Source of the DNA: Gracilimonas sp.
Lineage (GTDB): Bacteria > Bacteroidota > Rhodothermia > Balneolales > Balneolaceae
Assembly: GCF_014762685.1 (NCBI RefSeq)
Contig: NZ_JABURM010000005.1
Location: 930,001 to 994,000, forward strand
Length of the DNA: 64,000 bases
Direction: 5' to 3'
Part shown: piece after piece, positions 56,560 to 64,000 of the stretch
How positions within the stretch are numbered: position 1 is the first letter of the stretch
Layout of the letters: each line of letters begins with the position of its first letter
Made by a program: the position numbers and the translations under genes
Notes under the pieces: model-generated
Told to the model about the DNA's origin: nothing
The model's input: the letters and a program-made list of their open reading frames with translations, nothing else
Databases searched by the model: none

Positions 56560-58260
56560 ATGAAACGACTTCTACTTGTCTTTACTTTTTTGACCATTAA
56601 TACCTGTTTGTTTGCCCAATCCCTGGAAACAGGGATAGAATTTTATGAGGAAGGAAATTACGAACGAGCATTACTTATTTTTGAAAATTTAGATTCACCT
56701 ACCGCACAGCTTTTTACCGGTAAAAGCTATTTCGCACTTAATAATTTTTTAAAGGCTAAGTATTATCTGAATAAGGTTGACAGTACTGCTGAAGAAATGA
56801 TGCTTGAAGCTAAGTACACTAAAGCTTTAGCTGATTTTCAGCTTAAAAATTTCGCCTCCTCTTTAGATGCTTTATATGAAATAAAAGAAGGCTCTTTTCA
56901 TCCATCAATTACAAGATCCGCGTATAACTTTTATCGGGAACTGAACAACTACCTCTCTCTTAATCAAAGGTATGTTGCTTTCCGCGCTTCGGCTTATGAC
57001 AACGTTCGTTTAGATTTAGTTGAATCAGCTGTCGGAAAAGTTGATTTATCTTCAGCAAGAGCTTTGTTTTCAGCATATAAAAGTGCCGTAACAGATGCAG
57101 ATACGACTAAATATGCTTCCCTTAAGGCTTTTTTAAGTGACTCTTCGGCATACACACAAAGATTTAATCAGAACAGTCGTTATCCCAAAGCCCCCTCCGG
57201 GTTAGCTTATAACATCGGTGTTGCGTTACCGGAGTTTGATATTGAATCAGCTGAGTTTGAAATTTCACAACATCTGTACTTTGGTATTCAATTAGCTATC
57301 GAAAATTTTAACAGTGAAAATACAGATCAGAAAGCGTTTATTACCTACAGGAATACGGAAGCTGAGGCCTCAAAAGCTGCTTCGATCTCTAACGACTTAA
57401 TCTGGAATCATGATGTAGATGCTATTATAGGCCCATTGTTTTCGGAAGTCGCCGAGGAGCTCTCCAAATATGCCGAACTGTATCAAAGACCCTTACTAAC
57501 CCCTCTGGCAAACTCCGACAGCCTCAATCTTGACCTGAATTATACTTATCAGCTTAACCCTACTTTTGCCGTGCAGGGCCGAACAATGGCAAGACATGCC
57601 ATTCAGAATTTAGGACATGATACGTTAGCTGTGATAGCAGAGAGAGGTTCGCTGGGAGAACCTTCAGCTATAGCCTTCTTAGATGAAGCACGAAAATTAG
57701 GTGGCGAAGTAGTTCGCTATTATGTAGAAGATTTCAGTTCTCAAGGCTATGATATAAGTGAGTATGTCAAATACTTTGATCCTAATCCGGATGAGGAAGA
57801 CATTTTAAGTTATAATATTGATGCGGTGTATGCTCCTTTTACAGGAAATATTGCCGAAACCCTGATTAGCTCACTTCTTACTAATCTTGAGGCCATGCAA
57901 AGTAAGGTGACAATTCTGGGTTCTGAAGAGTGGGAAACCGTAAATATCGGATCAAGAAGACTCCCTGAAACCAACATTTATTATACAAAAACATTCGATC
58001 TTGATATAAACAGCTCCGAAGTTGAGGATTTCGAAAGTGCATTCCGGCTTCGGTTTGATACCCCGCCAAATAGATTCGCTTATATCGGCTATGATGCAGC
58101 CAATCTGATTTTAGAAACCCTAAAGCAAGTACAAAACCCGGTTTATTTAAAAGAAGGGCTGAAAAAATTCAATAACTATCAAGGTCTAAGTACAGATATA
58201 AGTTTTAAAGGTACTCATATCAATCAAGAAGTTAAGATTAAACGTATTCGAGCAGAGTAG
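56560..58260 (+). CDS. Periplasmic ligand-binding protein with N-terminal TPR-like region
   Basis: This 566-residue protein has a signal peptide (MKRLLLVFTFLTINTCLFAQ), a TPR-like helical region (about residues 25-130, with ALLIFENLDSPTAQLFTGKSY), and a type I periplasmic-binding fold (about residues 215-566), with the diagnostic IIGPLFSEVAEELSKYAE and IYYTKTFDLD segments as in branched-chain amino acid receptors. No ABC transporter genes accompany it, so it may be a sensor or LppC/LpoA-like envelope factor rather than a transport protein. LpoA-like fusion of TPR and this fold is the closest parallel. Confidence 0.75.
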   Translation: MKRLLLVFTFLTINTCLFAQSLETGIEFYEEGNYERALLIFENLDSPTAQLFTGKSYFALNNFLKAKYYLNKVDSTAEEMMLEAKYTKALADFQLKNFASSLDALYEIKEGSFHPSITRSAYNFYRELNNYLSLNQRYVAFRASAYDNVRLDLVESAVGKVDLSSARALFSAYKSAVTDADTTKYASLKAFLSDSSAYTQRFNQNSRYPKAPSGLAYNIGVALPEFDIESAEFEISQHLYFGIQLAIENFNSENTDQKAFITYRNTEAEASKAASISNDLIWNHDVDAIIGPLFSEVAEELSKYAELYQRPLLTPLANSDSLNLDLNYTYQLNPTFAVQGRTMARHAIQNLGHDTLAVIAERGSLGEPSAIAFLDEARKLGGEVVRYYVEDFSSQGYDISEYVKYFDPNPDEEDILSYNIDAVYAPFTGNIAETLISSLLTNLEAMQSKVTILGSEEWETVNIGSRRLPETNIYYTKTFDLDINSSEVEDFESAFRLRFDTPPNRFAYIGYDAANLILETLKQVQNPVYLKEGLKKFNNYQGLSTDISFKGTHINQEVKIKRIRAE

Positions 58261-58276
58261 AACTACACTTTTCAGA

Positions 58277-59365
58277 TTAGAGAGCGGTACTGTCGTTGGC
58301 TTCTTTTTGCCGGTTTTCTAACTCTCGTTTTATTCTATATTGTTCGCGCAGCCAAATACGCCATTTCTCGCTTTCTATTTGATGTTCCCTAAAGGTCTCG
58401 GTAAATACATGTCCCCCCTCAGGATTAGCAACCATATATAAATAATCATGATCTTCAGGATATAGGGTGGCTTCAATTGTGGACAAGCTTGGATTTGTAA
58501 TGGGGCCTGGCGGCAAACCGCTATTCATGTATGTATTAAAAGGATGGTCAATTTGATAGTCTTCAAAAAGAAGTCGGCGCCGTTCCCCTAATACATAGTT
58601 GATGGTAGGGTCTGCCTGTAACCTCATCCCTCTATTTAATCGATTCCAATACAAACCACTTATCCGGGGTTTTTCCTCCTGATTCTTAGCCTCCCATTCT
58701 ACAATGGAGGCAAGGGTAATGATTTCGTCCATAGAATACCCAAGCTCTTGAGCTCTTAATCTAAATTCGTCAGTAATAGCAGATTCAAACTCTCTTAAGA
58801 CTTTATCAATAAATCCCTTGGGTGATGTCGTCCAATACATCAAATAGGTATTAGGGAACATTCTTCCAAAAAGTTGCTCAGCTGATAAATTATTTTCGGC
58901 AAGGTAGGTACTATCCGTCAAAGCTTGATACAGATCATCTTTACTAAAATAGAAATTTTCAGCAACAATCTCTGCTAATCGTTCAGGCATTATACCAGGC
59001 AATATTACTACTGATGAAGGATCCTGAATACCCTTGGTCATCTTAGAAAGAAAAGCATTGTATGAATATCCTCCCTCAAAAACATAACGTCCTCTTTGGT
59101 ATCTTCTCCAGCCTAAAATGCTTGTGGCCCATTCAAGCTCTTCTTTGTCAAATTCAATTCCCTGTCGGTTTAGCTTTAGCTGTAAAGAATCTAATTCACT
59201 TAAACTGTTAAATATAAGCTCTGTCTCCTGTTCAAAATAAATAGCCGAATTGGACGTAAGACGTATAAGACGAGAACTTAACACGGTGAGGGTAATCAAT
59301 ACAAAAATTAAAAGAGCCGTTACAAATTCAGTTTTTTTAAGGGCAATCAGATTCTGAAGATTCAT
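58277..59365 (-). CDS. mltG: Endolytic transglycosylase MltG (YceG)
   Basis: This 362-residue inner-membrane enzyme cleaves nascent peptidoglycan to release glycan strands. An N-terminal membrane helix (about residues 14-33) is followed by a LysM-like region and the YceG catalytic domain with ASIVEWEAKNQEEKPRISGLY, including the catalytic Glu, and MRLQADPTINYVLG. It converges with the binding-protein gene, with 16 bp between the ends. Confidence 0.94.
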   Translation of the reverse strand: MNLQNLIALKKTEFVTALLIFVLITLTVLSSRLIRLTSNSAIYFEQETELIFNSLSELDSLQLKLNRQGIEFDKEELEWATSILGWRRYQRGRYVFEGGYSYNAFLSKMTKGIQDPSSVVILPGIMPERLAEIVAENFYFSKDDLYQALTDSTYLAENNLSAEQLFGRMFPNTYLMYWTTSPKGFIDKVLREFESAITDEFRLRAQELGYSMDEIITLASIVEWEAKNQEEKPRISGLYWNRLNRGMRLQADPTINYVLGERRRLLFEDYQIDHPFNTYMNSGLPPGPITNPSLSTIEATLYPEDHDYLYMVANPEGGHVFTETFREHQIESEKWRIWLREQYRIKRELENRQKEANDSTAL

Positions 59366-59460
59366 ACTTAAAGATACTAATAGATGATTTAAAAATTATA
59401 CTGAACTACATCTAAATAGTTCAAATATTCTAAGTAATAAATTGAAACATTCAATATTTA

Positions 59461-59558
59461 AGCTCGTATTTGTTTGGCGAAGAGCAAAAGAGCTTTTGGA
59501 TGCTGCATAAGCTCCAAATGCCCTAAAGAAAAACCCGGATTTTGATCGATCCGGGTTT
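59461..59558. ncRNA. Candidate structured small RNA or remnant upstream of an intrinsic terminator
   Basis: A strong hairpin lies at 59495-59518: TTTGGA pairs with TCCAAA and GCT with AGC around GCATA, with one bulged T. It sits 12 bp before a terminator stem at 59531-59558 that has T-tracts on both strands. The surrounding 219-bp gap between mltG and the next gene has no convincing gene; a 16-codon frame on the minus strand (59509 to 59459) is too short to support. It may be a small RNA, a 5' leader of mltG or a degraded sequence. Strand is not resolved. Confidence 0.35.
59531..59558. terminator. Bidirectional rho-independent terminator
   Basis: A 10-bp GC-containing stem pairs 59531-59540 (AAACCCGGAT) with 59549-59558 (ATCCGGGTTT) around an 8-base loop. 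On the plus strand it is followed by TCT and seven T; on the minus strand by T-rich sequence as well. It ends the Omp85-like gene on the minus strand, and could end a plus-strand transcript from the upstream gap. Confidence 0.88.
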
Positions 59559-59583
59559 CTTTTTTTAGATTTAGAAGATTTTT

Positions 59584-60852
59584 CTAAAAGGTTGGATTAA
59601 ATCGAATCCAAAACGATGTATGCCCCTGTGCTCCCGCAATAGGTTTAGCTAACTCAAACTTCATCATTCCCAAACCAAGACCAATACCTGCGTTATGGGA
59701 CAGTTGCAAAATAGAAACATCGAAAATTTCAATAGGATTTTTAGCTGTATAATTTTGAACATTCACATTTGAAGTTCCCGAATCAAGAAACAACGATAAA
59801 TAAGTTGAACTTAAATCAGGCCATCCTTTTTTGTGTGTTGAGCTTCTTCCAAACTCAATTTCAAAATTACTAAGCAACATTTGGTTTCCATTAAGTGATT
59901 TGTATCCCAAAGCTCTCAGGCTTCCTAGACCACCTAACGCAAAGTTTTTAAATTCAGGAGCAGTACCGGTGATACTTCCGGCCATTATTCTCCATTTAAG
60001 AAGTGTGCTTCTATCCAATCTAAAAAATGATTTGGCTTCAACTTGATATCGATTATACATAAAATCATTGCCAGAACCTTTCAAATCCGCTATTTCAGCT
60101 TTTGCTGAAACCGTCGTGGATATTGACGAAAACTTAGATATACCGTTAGGATTCAAAGTTGCCCCTAAAGCCACACTTTGTTGACTTGCCTGGTTCATTT
60201 CTGGATCTATAGCCGGATTTACTCTAAATGAAGAGTAACGTGAAACCAATGAAAAATCAGTAGCAGCTTCTAAAGAACTAAACACATCGAAGTTATAGGA
60301 GGCTCCAAGTTCTAAATAACGCATGGGGCGTAACAAAGTATAAAATCCATAGCCATCTGCTTTATAGTAGTCATGAAAATCAAAACCGGAAGCAAAAGAG
60401 GTGATACTGTTTTCATAGATTCCGGATCTCCAATAGTCCTCTGTAGCGGTTGTTTTGTGCAATTCCCCGCCAATCAACATCCATTTACGATGATTGCCAA
60501 TACTTTTTTCAGCTCCAACTGTATATTGCAACTCATTTTGAGCAAATGAATATCCAATAAGCCCGTGCAAGTCAACATTTTCTATATCAAAAAAGCTGGA
60601 ACTGTTCCAATCCATTTTTTCTTCCTGATAACCTAAAAATAATCCATCCACCCTATTATGCCGAATCATCCCCGTTACAGGATATGCTGAATAAATCGGG
60701 TTTTTCACCCCAAAATTACTATTTGAATAAAAACCTTCATCCATCCCCTCATATAAATCAATGGAGGAATAGATTTTTTTTTCAATATTTTGGGCGGTAA
60801 CACTAAGTGAGAAACTTAATACAAGAAAAAGAGTAGCATATAGAATTCTCAT
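59584..60852 (-). CDS. Omp85/BamA-like outer-membrane barrel without visible POTRA domains
   Basis: This 422-residue protein has a signal peptide (MRILYATLFLVLSFSLSVTA) and alternating beta-strand sequence throughout. The strand ALGGLGSLRALGYKSLNGNQ resembles the Omp85 G-[SL]-x-R-G-Y-type loop, and the chain ends in WIRFNPTF with a terminal Phe, typical of outer-membrane barrels. No POTRA domain is seen before the barrel. It could be related to DUF5686 or surface antigen (D15) proteins of Bacteroidota. Function is unknown. Confidence 0.65.
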   Translation of the reverse strand: MRILYATLFLVLSFSLSVTAQNIEKKIYSSIDLYEGMDEGFYSNSNFGVKNPIYSAYPVTGMIRHNRVDGLFLGYQEEKMDWNSSSFFDIENVDLHGLIGYSFAQNELQYTVGAEKSIGNHRKWMLIGGELHKTTATEDYWRSGIYENSITSFASGFDFHDYYKADGYGFYTLLRPMRYLELGASYNFDVFSSLEAATDFSLVSRYSSFRVNPAIDPEMNQASQQSVALGATLNPNGISKFSSISTTVSAKAEIADLKGSGNDFMYNRYQVEAKSFFRLDRSTLLKWRIMAGSITGTAPEFKNFALGGLGSLRALGYKSLNGNQMLLSNFEIEFGRSSTHKKGWPDLSSTYLSLFLDSGTSNVNVQNYTAKNPIEIFDVSILQLSHNAGIGLGLGMMKFELAKPIAGAQGHTSFWIRFNPTF

Positions 60853-60932
60853 AGCATGTTATTTAATTGACGTTATCTCTTAAACCGCTATGAAAATTTA
60901 CTTTAAAATTGTTAAAAAGGGAAATAGCATGT

Positions 60933-61469
60933 TCATGTCCGAAAGACATCAATCATAAATGCAATATGGTCTCGCAACTCCATTCCTATTAATTCAGCTC
61001 CTTTATTGATATCCTCCCTGGGAACATTAGCTGCAAACTTGGCATCTTTAAGCTTCTTGGTAACAGATTTCACCTTCATATCCTCAAACTTATTTGGACG
61101 CATAAGCGAAACCGCATTCATAAATCCCGAAAGTTCGTCACAAGCAAAGAGATAACGTTCCATTTCAGTTTCAGGTTCTTTACCGGTTCGGTCCGGAGCA
61201 TGAGCTTTAATTGCCTCGATTACTTGTTCAGAATATCCGTGATTCGGCAATATCTCATTCACTGCTTTTGAAGGATGTTCATCAGGGTACTTTTCCCAGT
61301 CCAGATCATGCAATAAACCGGCTGTCCACCATTCTTCTATTTCTTGACCTGTTTTACCCAAATGCCGGGCATAAGCTTCCATAGCCTGAGCAACCATTTC
61401 ACTGTGATTGAGTAAGCTCTCACTATCAATATATTCCCGTAACAATTTTTTTGACTTTTCTCTGTCCAT
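60933..61469 (-). CDS. HD-domain hydrolase
   Basis: This 178-residue protein has the HD metal site: H18 in LNHSEMV, then the GLLHDLDWEKYPDEHPSK segment with H-D and the following histidine, and a later Asp in FACDELSGF. Such proteins hydrolyse phosphoesters, often of nucleotides. The target is unknown. It forms a unit with the following TM2 and DUF2752 genes only by proximity; the Omp85-like gene lies 80 bp downstream. Confidence 0.8.
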   Translation of the reverse strand: MDREKSKKLLREYIDSESLLNHSEMVAQAMEAYARHLGKTGQEIEEWWTAGLLHDLDWEKYPDEHPSKAVNEILPNHGYSEQVIEAIKAHAPDRTGKEPETEMERYLFACDELSGFMNAVSLMRPNKFEDMKVKSVTKKLKDAKFAANVPREDINKGAELIGMELRDHIAFMIDVFRT

Positions 61470-61484
61470 GTTCCTTAAGTAAGG

Positions 61485-61826
61485 TTAAATATATGAGCGT
61501 ACTTCTTTAGCAATCTCCCTGTTATACTGAAAAGCTAAGTCTTTATAATTTACCAAATCTACAATTGTACCAATCAAACATAATCCGCCGGTAAATATAT
61601 AGAGGATTCCCATCCCTATTTGATTGAGAATAAGACGATGTACCCCCGCAATAAGGAAAAAACCTAAAAGGCAAGTTATAAGTATAGTTTGGGGGTCTTT
61701 GCGACGACTTCGGTAAACAGAAGCAAATTTAGATGCTTGTTCATCCGAAAGGTCTGAAAATAATTTTCCAACATATAAAGATTCGTCGCCGTCAATTTCA
61801 GGTAGATGATCTATAACATTAGCCAT
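61485..61826 (-). CDS. TM2-domain membrane protein
   Basis: This 113-residue protein has a cytoplasmic N-terminal region and two membrane helices with the TM2 motif: ITCLLGFFLIAGVHRLILNQIGMGILYIFTGGL followed by an acidic D-L-V sequence. The function of TM2 proteins in bacteria is not established. The ATG at 61826 overlaps the DUF2752 gene end by 8 bp. Confidence 0.8.
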   Translation of the reverse strand: MANVIDHLPEIDGDESLYVGKLFSDLSDEQASKFASVYRSRRKDPQTILITCLLGFFLIAGVHRLILNQIGMGILYIFTGGLCLIGTIVDLVNYKDLAFQYNREIAKEVRSYI

Positions 61827-62130
61827 GTTCTATATTCCTTTTATTATTTTGTTTTGATTGATTATAAAGTCTTCGCCATAAATAAAAAATCCTTGAACTT
61901 AGAATAATTACAGCAAGCGGACCAGCAAAATGAGCATTCATTGCTGATGACAAATCGCCCCGAAAAGTATAGGCAATGGAATGCCCAAGGCCTTCACCCG
62001 GACAAAAACCGATACCCGCCAAGTCGAATAAACAAAAAGAAGTGCCTGCGCCCATCGGATTCATAAATCCGAGAAGAATTAATCCTACACTAAATGCTAT
62101 CCATTCCAGATGCTTTTGTACAAACTTCAT
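61819..62130 (-). CDS. DUF2752-family membrane protein
   Basis: This 103-residue protein starts at ATG 62130; an earlier in-frame TTG (62157) would add nine residues. It has two to three membrane helices and the family cysteine motif in GIGFCPGEGLGHSIA, where others have C-P-G-C-G. A conserved Cys also occurs in TSFCLFDLAG. DUF2752 proteins are often found near TM2 proteins, as here. Function is unknown. Confidence 0.78.
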   Translation of the reverse strand: MKFVQKHLEWIAFSVGLILLGFMNPMGAGTSFCLFDLAGIGFCPGEGLGHSIAYTFRGDLSSAMNAHFAGPLAVIILSSRIFYLWRRLYNQSKQNNKRNIEHG

Positions 62131-62205
62131 GTTTTGGTTACGTGAGATTAAAATCAAAGTTTCTATCTGATTTCGGATACAAATTAAAGAGCTGACTGTA
62201 ACAAT

Positions 62206-63345
62206 TTAAGATTTTTCCTTATGAGGAATTTTAATATAAAATTGAGTGCCTTTATTTAATTCAGATTCAACCCAAACCTCCCCGCCGTGTAACTCAACAT
62301 ATAATTGGACAATATCCAAGCCAAGCCCGGTTCCTGTTTCCCCGCTAGTTCCTTTTCGAGATGATTTCTTACCATCTTTGAATAATTCAGTCAATACCTT
62401 TTTGGGAATACCAATTCCGGTATCTCGAACTTCGAACATCAAATTGTCATCATTCAAATTCACCTTTATGAAGACCTCCCCCTTCGCCGGTGTAAACTTA
62501 AGCGCATTTGAAACCAAGTTATTGAGTGCAATCTCAAATTTATTTTGATCCAGAACGGCATTTAGTTCTTCAGGATGGATCAAGTATTCAAGATTAATTT
62601 CTTTTACTACAGCTTTAGCTTTATTCATTGAAACAACACGATCCAATAGGTCGGAAACCAAAACTTCAGAATATTCAAGCTTTTCCGGTTCTTTTTTCTT
62701 GCTTTCCCTATCCAATACCTCGCGCACCATGTTTAATAGATTAGTACCACTATCTTCAATCACCGAAAACATTTGTATTTGCTCTTCAGGACTTATTTTA
62801 TCGCTTTCCCGCATAAGTTTTACAAGGCCAATGATTCCGGTAAGCGGGTTTTTTATGTCATGGCTTACCATCCTTACCAAATCATCCTTTTTTTGATTCA
62901 GACGACTTAATTCAACCTCTCGTTCTCTAAGAACTCTAATCCTCTCATTTAACTGCTTCTGCAAAAACCGAATTTTCAAGTGGGTTTTAATACGGGCCAG
63001 CGTCTCTTCTTTTTGAAAAGGCTTGGTAATATAATCGACGCCCCCTGATTTAAATCCTTCTATCTTATCATCAGTATCCGTTAAGGAACTTAGAAAAATA
63101 ATCGGTATATCTTCCAGGTATTCATCTTCTTTAATTTTTTTAATCACCTCAAAACCATCCATTCCGGGCATCATAATATCCAATAATATCAAGTCTGGTA
63201 TGTTTTTTTTGGCGAGTTCGACAGCCTCTTCACCACTGGTAGCTTCTATATGATCGTATCCTTCTTTATCTAAAACATGAGACAGGAGTTTTAAGTTGGC
63301 GGGGGTGTCATCTACTAATAAAATTAAGCTTTCCTCTTGTTCCAA
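62206..63345 (-). CDS. Receiver-histidine kinase hybrid without sensor domain
   Basis: This 379-residue protein has an N-terminal receiver domain (acid pair D12-D13, acceptor D56 in LILLDIMMP, lysine in DYITKPF) and a coiled coil. A histidine kinase core follows, with the H-box MVSHDIKNPLTGI near residue 163 and an ATPase domain with NALKFTPAKG, DTGIGIPKK and GTGLGLDIVQ. It has no sensor or membrane domain, so it is soluble and likely controlled by its own receiver or a partner. The start is TTG at 63345; no ATG is available. The receiver at 4.0 kb is a possible but unproven partner. Confidence 0.88.
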   Translation of the reverse strand: MEQEESLILLVDDTPANLKLLSHVLDKEGYDHIEATSGEEAVELAKKNIPDLILLDIMMPGMDGFEVIKKIKEDEYLEDIPIIFLSSLTDTDDKIEGFKSGGVDYITKPFQKEETLARIKTHLKIRFLQKQLNERIRVLREREVELSRLNQKKDDLVRMVSHDIKNPLTGIIGLVKLMRESDKISPEEQIQMFSVIEDSGTNLLNMVREVLDRESKKKEPEKLEYSEVLVSDLLDRVVSMNKAKAVVKEINLEYLIHPEELNAVLDQNKFEIALNNLVSNALKFTPAKGEVFIKVNLNDDNLMFEVRDTGIGIPKKVLTELFKDGKKSSRKGTSGETGTGLGLDIVQLYVELHGGEVWVESELNKGTQFYIKIPHKEKS

Positions 63346-63455
63346 AATTGCTATGGATTAGATTTGTGATGTTTAAGATCCCATTATCAACATTTTAAAG
63401 ATGAAGCATCTAAATAAATGTTATTGGGTCGGATACTGATCTAAATAAAATTAAA

Positions 63456-63484
63456 AAAGACATTCCATACAACAGAATGTCTTT
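63456..63484 (-). terminator. Rho-independent terminator of the PspC gene
   Basis: A 10-bp stem, AAAGACATTC at 63456-63465 with GAATGTCTTT at 63475-63484, has a 9-base loop. On the minus strand it is followed by TT then AATTT. It lies about 50 bp after the PspC stop. Confidence 0.75.
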
Positions 63485-63529
63485 AAAAAAACTACAAAAT
63501 TATTAAATGAGCAGAGGGAAAAAAGAAAG

Positions 63530-64000
63530 CTAAAAATTAAAATCATCCATCATTTCAACCGGTTCTTTAGGCATTGCGAGTGAGAGACCAAAATAAACCA
63601 GTAAACTTGCTCCCCACCCCATAAAAAAGGCGGCTACAAATATAAATCGAACTACAGTTGCACTGATCCCAAAATATTTTGCAAGCCCGCCACAAACTCC
63701 GGCCCATTTTTTGTTAGATCGGGATTTCATGAGCCGCTTGGAATGTCGGTAGCCATAGGCATCAAAATCCATAGAGGAAGAAGAGCTTAAAGATTTACCC
63801 TGCTTAGAATCAAGAGCATTGTTTAACTTAGAACCGGAAGAATAATTTGTTTCTTCTGAACCGGGAATATCAGAATACTTAGCAGAGGCACTGCTGGCTC
63901 TTGCTCTTTTTCGAGCTTTTTTAATTTTTCGGGCACGCTTTCGGTCTCCCACTAAAAAACCAAACCCAACTAAAGTAATAAGTGCCCCACCTACTAAAGG
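63530..64000 (-). CDS. PspC-domain membrane protein (5' end beyond the window)
   Basis: The frame is open from the window edge at 64000 to a stop at 63530, giving at least 156 residues. A GTG at 63952 is not the likely start, because the 16 upstream codons encode a hydrophobic helix (PLVGGALITLVGFGFL) that runs past the window end. A basic stretch (RKIKKARKRARA) and a serine-rich linker follow, then the PspC domain (KKWAGVCGGLAKYFGISATVVRFIFVAAFFMG-like region) with one membrane helix and the tail KEPVEMMDDFNF. PspC proteins act in membrane stress response. Confidence 0.85.
   Translation of the reverse strand, partial: PLVGGALITLVGFGFLVGDRKRARKIKKARKRARASSASAKYSDIPGSEETNYSSGSKLNNALDSKQGKSLSSSSSMDFDAYGYRHSKRLMKSRSNKKWAGVCGGLAKYFGISATVVRFIFVAAFFMGWGASLLVYFGLSLAMPKEPVEMMDDFNF

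Noticed and set aside
59459-59509. 16-codon frame in the mltG upstream gap
   Set aside because: It is short, has no ribosome binding site, and lies in a structured region. A real gene is not supported.
1-64000. CRISPR arrays, tRNA or rRNA genes, insertion sequences or prophage
   Set aside because: No repeat-spacer pattern, cloverleaf with CCA-type end, transposase or integrase was found on reading the gaps and frames.

Overview
This window looks like chromosomal DNA from a Bacteroidota-related bacterium, most likely Balneolota (the Balneola/Gracilimonas type). That assignment rests on gene content: PorV/PorQ-like outer-membrane proteins, a DUF4837 lipoprotein, a proline-rich TonB, a thymidine kinase lacking half of its zinc cysteines, many genes without a clear Shine-Dalgarno site, and AT-rich base composition judged by eye. 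No rRNA, tRNA, CRISPR array, prophage or insertion sequence was seen. Almost all of the sequence is tightly packed housekeeping DNA.

Layout. 1-4.0 kb (+): the end of a RimK-associated protease gene, rimK, an M14 deacylase, a DUF952 gene, a lipid kinase and a TonB-like gene. 4.0-8.3 kb (-): a lone receiver protein, a peroxiredoxin, a membrane protein, a DinB-like protein, a stand-alone nuoI and der. 8.3-13.4 kb: a UvrD-type helicase, a 2H phosphoesterase and a tdk-nupC nucleoside-salvage pair. 13.6-19.0 kb (+): two SurA-type chaperones, MoxR and a membrane vWA protein, in one unit. 19.0-22.6 kb: a phosphatase, an uncharacterised lipoprotein/coiled-coil pair, apt and tadA. 22.6-32.3 kb (-): the complete trp operon, probably followed by a DUF4837 gene and a bioC-like gene. 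32.5-38.5 kb (+): a secreted repeat protein, two PorV/PorQ-like barrels, a glycosyltransferase and a flippase. 38.5-46.4 kb (-): pssA, psd, rseP, dxr, an HDAC-like deacetylase, pgeF, aroE, a SRPBCC protein and tmk. 46.6-58.3 kb (+): metG, a GH13 debranching enzyme, a sodium symporter, efp, accB, accC, gcvH, guaA and a periplasmic binding protein. 58.3-64 kb (-): mltG, an Omp85-like barrel, an HD protein, TM2 and DUF2752 proteins, a receiver-kinase and a PspC protein cut by the window end.

The strongest discovery is the control region of the trp operon at about 32.13-32.30 kb. It holds a 24-codon leader peptide with three consecutive Trp codons, a pause hairpin, an antiterminator and an intrinsic terminator, which together form a ribosome-mediated attenuator. 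A promoter-like sequence sits so close to the leader ATG that the leader may be translated from a leaderless mRNA. The operon order is trpL-E-S-G-D-C-F-B-A, with tryptophanyl-tRNA synthetase (trpS) between the two anthranilate synthase genes. The enzyme that charges tRNA-Trp would therefore be produced under a switch that senses charged tRNA-Trp, giving a self-correcting loop.

Other points for follow-up are a bioC-like gene whose frame offers only ATT/ATA-type start codons before its conserved N-terminus, a hairpin that hides the ribosome binding site of the TonB-like gene, a structured intergenic region near 59.5 kb that may encode a small RNA, and the uncharacterised lipoprotein/coiled-coil pair.
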